DNA of 64,000 nt from Helichrysum umbraculigerum (taxonomy: Eukaryota; Streptophyta; Magnoliopsida; Asterales; Asteraceae), in assembly GCA_949592205.1 (NCBI GenBank), contig CATIUR010000001.1, positions 70,599,559 through 70,663,558 of the forward strand, in the 5' to 3' direction. The translations under genes were made by a program, and so were the position numbers. Below are positions 55,409 through 64,000 of this stretch, piece by piece (positions within the stretch are counted from its first letter, which is position 1; each line of letters starts with the position of its first letter). The notes under the pieces were generated by a model, which saw only the letters and a program-made list of their open reading frames with translations, was not told where the DNA came from and did no database searches.

Positions 55409-57728
55409 TGTGACACCCCCAAATTTAATGATTTGCGGAAGCTTGATTTGGGTGCCACCAATCAATATACAAAGCACAAAGATAATAATGAACGACCACT
55501 ATATGCGTCGTTTTAAACTTGTATTAATAAAGTTAACGTTTACATCAAAAATAATATTGTACTAGCTCGGTTCCTGAAATTGAGAGATTACATGGCATAA
55601 TTACTTTTACAAAATATAATAATGCAGTCCAATCTCTAATTGTATGTATGCTGACTCGAGCTAGAAATCCCTGCTTGTGCAGTCAACCTACTGCTGGGTA
55701 CCTGTGATATATACTAAAATGGGTCAGCGAAAACGCTGGTGAGCTCACAGGTTTGTATGTCAATGTATAATTGTCAGAACCGCAAGATTTATAATGAATT
55801 TAAAATGCAATTAAGCAAAATAAAAGTTATACTGTCCATGAGCACATAGTCTGAGCTTAACTGATTTGTCAGGCCCAATTAAGGAAACCTAACTGATTTG
55901 CCTCCTACGAGTGCCTAATCAACACTCGTCTTCCCAAATGCTAATACATCCGTTTGACCGATTAGTGCGTGCTAACCCGGATGAGGATTGTCAATCCCAT
56001 ATGATATCATATACTAACATTCACGCTATAAAATACTAGAGACTATGCTTATGGAGGACTTTAAATTGATTAGCTTGAAACTCATGTAGTATTTGAAGTT
56101 TGGCACTTGCGTTCTACTTGTAAAACAAAATCGAGTAGTAATATCACACCCCTAGTTGTAAAGCAGTGAAAATGGGGCTATGAAACTCACCTGATTCCTG
56201 ATGTGTTTAACTTAATAAACTTGAAGTAATTAGCAGTGTGTTGGTGTCCAAAGACTTGAAACCTGAATGTGTCCACGACACTTGAATTGTTATTAATTGT
56301 ATTGGTATCTCGAAAGACTACCATTGAAATTTGTTTGTCTAACTTAATGTCCAAATTTCCCCGATTTGGTTGATTGTATTGTTACAAGTTACAACGACTT
56401 GTTTGAATAAATTGATACAAGTTACAACGACTTGTTTGATTCTGAAGTATGTTTTGAAAACGCGTACGGCCCGTTGGTGACGGTTGTAACAATAGTTCAA
56501 AAGGTTATTATATTGTTGCTACAGTGAATTGCTACCGTAACTTTGACTTTGAAAATTTCGAGTTTTGAAGATTCTGTTTTTAGCGACGTAGCCTGCGACG
56601 TAGGCTGCGACGTAAGAGTTTTGCGACGTAAAGGGTTACGTCGCTAAGGTCAACAGTGCTAAGTCAATAGCGACGTAGGGTGCTACGTCGCTTATGCGAC
56701 GTAGGTTCGTTTTTGCGACGTTAAGGTCTGCGTCGCTATGTGCGACGTTCGCAAGTCAATGCGACGTAGTAGGCTGCGTCGCTGTATGCGACGTTGGGGA
56801 TATAATGCGACGTAGGTCGCTACGTCGCATCTGCTCCAGACCAAATGCGACGTACGGGGTCTGATCGGAGTTTCAACTCCAAAAACGTATTTTCCGACCA
56901 TCGATCGGCCTAATATTTTTACCCAACCCATTTTAGGACATTACAAGGTTATACAAACAACTAGCAAGTTATAAAGCTTAAAAACGAGAGTTTTCGGAGT
57001 TGTGTCGGAAACTTACAAATCGCCGAAATGAAATTCCGGAAAGATAGAAGTGTAGATCGTCGCGAGGTGGTCGTTTATTGTAAAAGGGGCTTGAAGATCC
57101 GAGGTCGTTTGAGGTGTTTATTTTGCGATTTTGATGATTTTTGGTTTGGGTTTTGTTGAGAGAAAATAGGGAGGTGAGAGATAGAGAAAAAGAGAAATGG
57201 AAGAAAGTGGGTGGAAGTGGGGGTTAAATCCCCATTTTCGCCCCGCGTTCCCGCTCCGTGCGGTGTTCGTTTGCTCCGTCGTTAAAACGTTAAATAATTA
57301 TTTTATTTTATATATATTAGTTGTTACTTTTAAAAATACAATTTATTACGTTATATTTTATTTAAATATTTTACTAACCACTTAATATTTGAATTATAAA
57401 AGGTAAGTTAATTTGTTTGCGCGTTTTACATTTTAAGTTGTGTAACTTTCTGATTGTACGATACGAATGAATACGTAATATTATAATAATAATATTTTTG
57501 ACATAATAGCGTTATTTAATAAAATTGATCACCAACGTCCGTATTTATTGTATCAAAATTCATTCGGTGTGAGACTTGTACGATTTAAACAAATCGCATA
57601 ATTGTAGATATATATTCAACAATATATATATAATAATTGATACATTAATTAGCCTAACACAGAACTAATTACATGTATTAAAACCTGATTAGGAACTAAA
57701 TTCTAGTCCTAAATTGACGGTTGTCACA
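55409..57728 (-). repeat. Element F 5' LTR
   Basis: Partner of 48152-50471, same length; ends in TTGTCACA before CCAGT. Confidence 0.95.
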
Positions 57729-57733
57729 CCAGT

Positions 57734-58172
57734 CAAGGATGAAAACCGTGTCTTATGTCGTAAATGACTAGCTTGTGTCGCCTAATCAAAGGCAGATGTC
57801 GCAAACCAAAGTAAGCTTGAGTCGAAGCCTATGTCGCCTACTTAAAGGTAGATGTCGCAGAAAACCAAAGCGACACAGAAGATATGTCGCAAGTAACCCT
57901 AGTCGCGACACAAAATTTATGTCGCAACTTGTGTCGCATAGACGGCTAAGCAGCGGCCAAGAAACCCTAAAATCAAAAAAATTCGTAAACCTAATGAAAA
58001 TTTATGAATGAAGGACGAATTTTAACCCACTAATCTTCAAGAAAACCCAGAAATCAATACTTTAACACTTTTCTATGAAGATTAAGCACCAAAATACGTC
58101 GATTTAACCCGAAAAACATATCAAATGGAATCGATTAACGCCAAATCCGAAGATTATGGCTCTGATACCAAT
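57734..58172 (-). other. Copia2 leader, LTR-proximal part, with primer site
   Basis: Contains TGTGTCGC/ATGTCGC words (57755-57945) and 'cagcggcc..aaaccctaaa' (57950-57970). The primer site TGGTATCAGAGCC is the complement of 58158-58170. No gene. Confidence 0.75.
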
Positions 58173-58622
58173 TGTAGATCCCACGTACCGGACCTAATCA
58201 ATTCCTAAGTATCAATTGAAGTGCGGAATCCAACGATTAATAATATAAAACGTTTAACGAATAACAATGAATCAAAACACAAAGTATATGAATACTCTAA
58301 TAAAAACCGATCAGATTATACTGAATAAACTGTTTACAATGAACTCTCTGATCTCACAAATTCGTCAACCTTGATTTCTGAGCCGAAATCAAGTATTTAT
58401 ACCGAAAACATAATATGTCTATTGCGACACAACCATGTGTCGCCTGACCGACTAGTGCGACACAAGATGTGTCGCTAAGTTGACTCATGCGACACAGATC
58501 CTTGTGTCGCCTAAACATAAAATGTAATTACTCAATAATACTAACACCTAAACAATCGTAATTACATAACAAACACATTACAGACTGAGACCAACTGACA
58601 GACACACCAAGATGCATCAACA
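58173..58622 (-). repeat. Copia2 5' LTR
   Basis: TGTAGATCCC to GCATCAACA, 450 bp. Its end 'gagaccaactgacagacac' parallels the Copia1 LTR end 'agaccaactgacagacact'. A GCGACACA/TGTGTCGC cluster lies at 58424-58510, where Copia1 has GCGACGTA. Confidence 0.8.
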
Positions 58623-59543
58623 AAATCATAGATAGGTAGTGACCGTGATCAAGGTTAGTTACTCCTTGTCATAAAGGTTTTAACCACGTTTATTGGAGGA
58701 AAGAGGATAGTTTAATTTGAAATCATAAATGTATAGTTAAACAGTTCCACAAGTTCTCAATAGTATATTTAAAGTAACATCAACACTACTATCTAAATAA
58801 TGGCAAACATACAAGCAACTACTCACAATGCATAGCAATAAACATCTCTAACATTAATAAATCACAAATATCAAACAAGAACATTATGACAAATTAATAA
58901 TAGAAAGGATAGAAAATACCGATATGAATTGCAAGCATAATAACACTTGTATTTCTTCATATAATATCCAAGCATTACATAAGCTAGCCTCTACTAATTA
59001 ACTACATAACTATTCTAGAAGAAAAGAGAAGGATTCCCTCCCTAATCATCCCACTAGTCCAAGGGTTTAAAACCCTAGCAAGAAACTAGAGAGAAAGACT
59101 AGAGAGAGAACCTAGAGATTCTTGCGTCGTTGGATCCATCTTCTATTACGCTTCTAATGACACTGAGTTTGCCCAATTTTGGAGGTATATAGCTTTTGCG
59201 TGTTTCGGAGGACGATCAGTTGGCTTCCAGGCTGCACATCTTTTCCGTTTTTCATCCGTTTCGTTTGATTCTTGCACCTCCGGTCTTGTATCTTCCTAAG
59301 GAATTATAAAATATGAATTAAGATCTATTTTCATAAGATAATTAAGAATGGAATATTTAGGATGATATTATGTGCCTCGTTTTGCGTGTTATTTGGACGT
59401 TTTTACCGAATTTTGCAGCAACGCCTATAATTGGACAGCTTTGGTGATTTTTAGTAAATAATGTTTTAAGATGTTTTCACTAAATATAAGTCGAATAAGT
59501 GCGGAATAATGTACTTAAAAACATGACTTTCTACGTTACATCA
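58623..59543 (-). mobile_element. LTR remnant G (probably Athila-like) hosting Copia2
   Basis: It ends ACGTTACATCA at 59543, so the complement opens TGATGTAACG. No ORF. It begins at the Copia2 LTR end, so Copia2 probably inserted here. Assignment to an Athila-like LTR rests on the terminus and general composition only. Confidence 0.4.

Positions 59544-59544
<1 letters not shown>

Positions 59545-59588
<44 letters not shown>
59545..59588. repeat. (TA)22 microsatellite
   Basis: 44 bases of uninterrupted TA. Confidence 0.95.
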
Positions 59589-59590
<2 letters not shown>

Positions 59591-59701
59591 GTCAATAATT
59601 GAATAAATATGATGTACAAACATGTACACCTGCTCAATTAAAGTTGACAAATATGGCAGCTCAAATATGTTGCACAAACATACCTGCTCAAACATAGTGA
59701 C
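59589..59701. other. Unassigned AT-rich gap
   Basis: Short stretch between the TA tract and the Athila-C LTR. A direct repeat of about 15 bases ('cacctgctcaa' / 'acctgctcaa') is the only structure seen. Confidence 0.4.
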
Positions 59702-61253
59702 TGATGTCGTGTGATTAGAGTTCAAAATAACAAGTTTTAATAAAGTGGAAATACTTAAATAATACTTTATCACACAATTCAGGCAAAAATAACCTGTTCG
59801 TATAATATAGCTTTTACAAGTAAGTCCAGGTATCGAACACAGAGAATGTGTGTTAAAATAATTAATTTATTCCACAATTAATATTACAATTACAATTAAT
59901 TACAATTAATATTACAGATAAGGGGGTACATTTTAATTCCGTATGAATTAATTATATTGATACTGATTTGCAATAACCTAACTCAACTAAGATTCTAGGA
60001 ACAGATAGAAATACTAATTATAGAGAGAAAAGGGTATTTATTTAAACTATCTTTAACCTAATCTTATGATTCTCCTTTCTATTTATTTTATCGTTGATCA
60101 ATCTATCGGTGATTTCACTAATGTAAATAATCCCTTTAATATAAAGGCAACTACCGTCTATTATTAAAGAAAAGTATATGCTATAGAGAATATCTCTGCT
60201 TAACATATCTCACGAGGATAATATTCTGTTAAACCTATCAACTATTTATTATAACTTTGTAGGCAACCTTGTAGTATACAAGCGTTTATGATTACCACAT
60301 CAATTATATTATTAAATCTTGATGTTCTTCCACTATCTCTTTAATATAAAGTCTCCAGCTCATAATTTAATTAAATTATAATATATAATCTTAACTAAAT
60401 TCTGTAAGAACAACTTAATTATATAACCAATACAATTATCAGGAATGTATAATAAATAAGCAATAAATCAATATCAACATAAATATAAATTCAAATCATA
60501 ATTTCAATTAACATTCATTTAAATAAACACAATAAGAAACTTAATTCATATCAAAACTAAGTAAACAATATCCAAAATATGATTAAGTAGTATACTTACA
60601 AAATATAAGGATAAGAAACCAAACCCTAATGATGAATAAGCTCTTTTAGGGTTAAAAACCTTCAAACCCTAGCTCTTTTAGCCTCCAAATTCCTATTCTA
60701 AATGAACCTTAAACCCTAAAATCGAATTTTGATTATTGAAATCGTATATGGTTTAGTCTAATCTAAGCCTCTATTTATAGTTTTCAAAACCGCCAGTCCA
60801 ACCGCCGGTTGGATGTCTTGGAGTCCAAGTCCAACTCTGCGATCTTATGCCGCCTTTAATTAAATATATTCAACCGCCGGTTGGGCTTTCCAATCGCCGG
60901 TTGGGCTTTCCAACTGCCGGTTGGGTCTTCTTTCCAAAATCTTCCAATTTCGGCTTGGGCTTTAATCTTGGGCTTCTTTCTTCTCTAGACCGTTTTTATT
61001 CTCTTTCTTTGGCCTAATTCTTCAATAATATCATTTAAATCTTCATTTAAAACTCTATCTTCTCAAATCTTCAATTCTTCTTGGTTTTTCTTCATTTCAG
61101 CTTCATTTTCGTTTCTTTCTTCAATTATTTATCTTTCACACCTAAATTGCAAATATAAACAAATTAAGTATCTAAATCAATAGAAATGCAATAAAAGTAC
61201 ATAAAATATAGGGATTTATTAGTATATAAATATCATATTATTTGATGTTATCA
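59702..61253 (-). repeat. Athila-C 3' LTR
   Basis: TGATGTCGTGTG to GATGTTATCA, about 1552 bp; its complement ends ACGACATCA as in Athila-A. CCGCCGGTTG palindromes lie at 60798-60812, 60870-60884, 60890-60904 and 60910-60924, in the place where Athila-A has CCATACGGCGTATGG. The internal region lies to the right. Confidence 0.75.
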
Positions 61254-61630
61254 AATATCCTCACACTTAAGTTCAGCTTGTCCTCAAGTAGAATATATCC
61301 ATAAATCAAAAATTAATAAGCATCAAACTAGTATTCAATAATCAAAATACCTATATTAAAAATCTGTTTCATAAAATAAAAATTTTAACAATTTAATTAA
61401 CATGGATAACTATAATGTACAAATAAAAATTATTATTATTTGTATAACATATAGTTCATGAATGATTACTAATATTTTTATCCTCTTTAAACAATCTACA
61501 TTTATATTTCTGAATATATCTTTATTATTCGTATGTATATTACTTATGATTTACATATATGATATACTCTTAAACTTAATCATGCAATTCAATTTTATAC
61601 TCAAAATAAATATATAAAATCCATTTTTAA

Positions 61631-61877
61631 GAATCAAGACATCGGTGACAGGTCTGCATTTTCATGCAACAGAGCGACATAACTTGATTCAGGTAAAGCA
61701 ATTTATTTTTAAATCAAATCAGCGGTGACAGGTCTATACCTTAGTATAACAAAGCGACATAATTTGATTTTTATTTTTAATTATTTCTGAAAGATTTTTC
61801 TTTCTTTTTGCTTTATTTTTAAGAATACTAATATGAAACCAAGTCTGTACTTAGTACAACAGAGGAAACAATTAGTA
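61631..61877 (-). other. Three predicted sense-strand hairpins of the shared 3' module (Athila-C)
   Basis: Unit 1: outer GAATCAAG/CTTGATTC, inner TGCAT-TTTC-ATGCA (61655-61668). Unit 2: outer AAATCAAAT/ATTTGATTT (61711-61719, 61762-61770), inner TATAC-CTTA-GTATA (61735-61748). Unit 3: outer TACTAAT/ATTAGTA (61826-61832, 61871-61877), inner TGTAC-TTA-GTACA. Confidence 0.75.
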
Positions 61878-62279
61878 AACCCCCAAATGTTTTCATATAA
61901 GTACTAAGATATATAAAATTTATCGCATGATAAATCTAAGAATTAAGACTTTTATGTCATACATCATATTATGTATCATAAAATAATATACAAGTTATTT
62001 TATTAATTTCTTAAAATTTAGAAATCTTCATATAGATTGCCTATTAGTACATCATATCATGTAACTATATATCACTTTTTATTATTTTGTTTACGTTATA
62101 TGTACAAAACAGTTAATCCATATTAAAGTCTAAACTTTTAAATACAAAACAAAACTTTTAACAAAAGTATTCTAACTAATAAATACTTAGTTATTAACTT
62201 AAAATTTTTAAAATTTAATGAAAATTTATAATAACAAAACTTAAATGAATAATTTAAAGAAATTTCTTTTCTTCCTATC

Positions 62280-62319
62280 CCTTCTCCACACTTAAAGTAT
62301 ACAATGTCCTCATTGTATA
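62280..62319 (-). other. AGGA-loop hairpin and purine tract (Athila-C)
   Basis: In sense a 9-bp stem TATACAATG/CATTGTATA with loop AGGA (62298-62319), followed by AAGTGTGGAGAAGGG. Confidence 0.7.
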
Positions 62320-64000
62320 AAAACTAATATATAAAACAAAGTGAGTAAAAAGGAGAAAATAAATTAAAACGAAAAACTCCCCTGAATGAATTTGTAGAAT
62401 TCATCATCGGTTAAATCTGTTCTTCAATATGGTCATCATCTTCATCCTCAATATACAACATTCACACTTTCGTAGTTAATCACGATTGCATTTAGCATAT
62501 GCAATAAGCATTTAAACCCCTCGGTATCCCGAGTTGACGAGTTATAGTCTCGTGAGGGTTTCCAGGGAACACACCCACAAAGTTCATAATTTTCCAAAAA
62601 TTCCAATTTCAGCTGAAATGGTTGCCAACTCCAAAAAGTAGCAAATATATTCTAATTAATGTAAACAAGCAAACAAATTAAACGTACAAAATAATATATA
62701 AAAAAAACTAAAATAATCTAAATAAAAACAAAAGTAAGAACGAACAATTTTAAAAATAGGAAAGAAAAAACATAACCATATGCTACTAAGTACTGTCACT
62801 ATCATCATTCCGCCTAGGCTAGTTGTGTAGTAAATATCTAAACCATTCTTGTTTGTCAGATTATCCTCAAATAAAGCCAACCGCCGGTTGACATAATCAA
62901 CCGTCGGTTAGATAAGTCTATGTACGTCCCAAATCAATAACCACAAACAGTTTATATATTAATGGCCCTTTTAACTTATGTAGTAACTATTAATTTATTA
63001 GCACCTCTATTTTATAGTCTAATATCCTTGAAGCTATGTATTTCGAATTTAATCATCAAGTGCTTAAAATTAAATAGCCTAATAAAATCTAAGCATGATC
63101 TGGATCCCCAATTAAAAATCGTAGTTTACCTCTTAATATGTCTAAAGACCAAAGATGTTAATCCAATAGAGTTAAAGCCTGACATATCATAATCATCCTA
63201 ATACTAACCCAAATAGTTCAAAAACTAGCCTAATTTTGTTAAAAGTCCAACTATTTATAAGTCCTATTTAAAAATCTAAATTAGTAAGTTTATTTAAAAA
63301 TCTAACCCATCATCATTTTAGCACATTGTTTAATCAAAATAGTATTTAACCTAATTCTTTCAAATAATTAATTTCAAAGTTCAATTTTTTTAATAAGCCC
63401 ATATAATTAATTTTAAAATTCAATCTTTTGGCCCAATTATAATTAATCAGTGTAGCCCAAAACTTAATTGGCCCAAATCTTCATCGTTTAAATCTCAACT
63501 GTTGAAAAGTCCATTAAAATAGCCTAATAAAGCCCAATATAAAATTTAATAATAACTGTAGCCAAAAATTTGTTTTCAGTTTAAAGCTCATATCAATTGA
63601 CCCAATTAAAAGTAAAGTATTTTAGCCGAATCTTGAGAAACCCGCCCAACCGCCGGTTAACTATGTCAACCGCCGGTTGGTTGCTAGCAGCAGTTTTCTA
63701 AAATAACGACCTTTATATCTTATTTTGTTTATTAGGCCTTATTTAAATCACATACCTGAATTCCAGTAGTATTTTCTAGTAATTATGGTTTCTTATACCT
63801 ATCCTTAAAAACAAACTAAAAGAATAAACTAAAAACAAAACCTACTAAAATTAAATCTAAATCTACCTAATAATTATAAAAAATAATATACAAGCTCGGG
63901 ATGCCTCCCGAGAAGCGCTTGTTTTTGTTCGAGTCACTAGCTTGACTCCAACCTTACTTCCCTAAAAATCTAGTGATTTTCCCCACACTTAGAGTAAATC

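Larger units (their letters stand above)
48152..57728 (-). mobile_element. Element F: complete, very young Tekay-type chromovirus (Ty3/gypsy)
   Basis: Two 2320-bp LTRs (48152-50471, 55409-57728) with a constant offset of 7257 and no difference noticed by eye, a CCAGT target duplication (48147-48151, 57729-57733), an initiator-Met primer site, a polypurine tract and one uninterrupted gag-pol frame. Sense is the minus strand. It is inserted in the leader of Copia2. Intact frame, intact signals and matching LTRs suggest a recent and possibly competent element. Confidence 0.96.
17200..58622 (-). mobile_element. Copia2: old Ty1/copia element in three blocks (17200-23701, 46279-48151, 57734-58622)
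   Basis: The blocks read on the minus strand: LTR (58622-58173), primer site, leader, gag 5' part (48026-46279), gag 3' part (23701-22665), pol (22611-19535), a long 3' region with hairpins, and the start of a third ORF (17694). Target duplications AGGTG (Athila-A) and CCAGT (F) join the blocks base for base. The gene order is that of Copia1, and proteins are clearly alike (for example MSAMGELTFFLG and STAEAEYVAAASCCSQ in both). It is riddled with stops, frameshifts and a replaced integrase core, so it is dead. Its 3' LTR lies beyond D, outside the window. Confidence 0.85.
61254..64000 (-). mobile_element. Athila-C 3' internal region (runs out of the window)
   Basis: Polypurine tract and AGGA hairpin remnant next to the LTR (61254-61291), three module hairpins (61631-61877), the 9-bp AGGA hairpin with purine tract (62280-62319), the block shared with Athila-A 43565-43680 (62468-62580), and CCGCCGGTTG palindromes (62877-62890, 63647-63659, 63667-63680). 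The far end 'gatgcctcccgagaagcgc' (63900) is a phrase I know from Athila 3' regions. No supported coding sequence; small ORFs at 62656-62880 and 62962-63192 lack motifs. Confidence 0.7.

Noticed and set aside
58623..59543. Host unique DNA at the right of Copia2
   Set aside because: It ends with an LTR-like TG..CA terminus and has no gene; an old LTR is more likely, though with low confidence.

Overview
This is plant nuclear DNA made almost wholly of nested LTR retrotransposons. I see no host protein gene, rRNA or tRNA. Evidence: Ty3/gypsy and Ty1/copia polyproteins, LTRs with TG...CA ends, initiator-Met or TGGCGCC-type primer sites, polypurine tracts, and four matching 5-bp target duplications. 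The large third ORF of the copia element is of a type I associate with Asteraceae genomes, so a daisy-family plant is my guess, not a demonstrated fact.

Layout from the left: LTR end of a Tekay-like element E (1-677); a minus-strand non-autonomous Athila-like element B (678-16427) carrying a complete gag-only element TRG (1500-9925, target duplication ATAAT); LTR fragment D (16428-17199); and an old minus-strand copia element Copia2 cut into blocks 17200-23701, 46279-48151 and 57734-58622. Copia2 is interrupted by Athila-A (23702-46273, plus strand, duplication AGGTG) and by a young Tekay chromovirus F (48152-57728, minus strand, duplication CCAGT). Athila-A is in turn split by a very young copia element, Copia1 (29630-42199, minus strand, duplication GTTAC). 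Copia2 sits in an older LTR remnant G (58623-59543). A (TA)n tract follows, then the 3' LTR and 3' region of a minus-strand Athila-C that leaves the window (59702-64000).

The most intact elements are F (one 1481-codon gag-pol; the two LTRs are equal in length and look identical) and Copia1 (gag, pol and an 896-aa third ORF; 410-bp LTRs that look identical). Athila-A has an open gag-pol broken only by Copia1.

The most interesting material is non-coding. (1) A homologous 3' module of nested hairpins with compensatory changes is found in both Athila (Ty3) and copia (Ty1) elements. (2) Athila 3' regions carry hairpins with an AGGA-type loop, each followed by a purine tract; this occurs twice per element. 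(3) Each family carries its own CG-centred palindromic tag (GCGACGTA, GCGACACA/GCGACATA, CCATACGGCGTATGG, CCGCCGGTTG, GGATCC) in clusters, and one tag is shared by a Tekay LTR and a copia element. (4) The copia elements have a putative 53/54-nt intron at the gag/pol junction and a splice acceptor 2 nt before the third ORF. (5) TRG has an array of GTAATGT-GAAA-ACATTAC hairpins.
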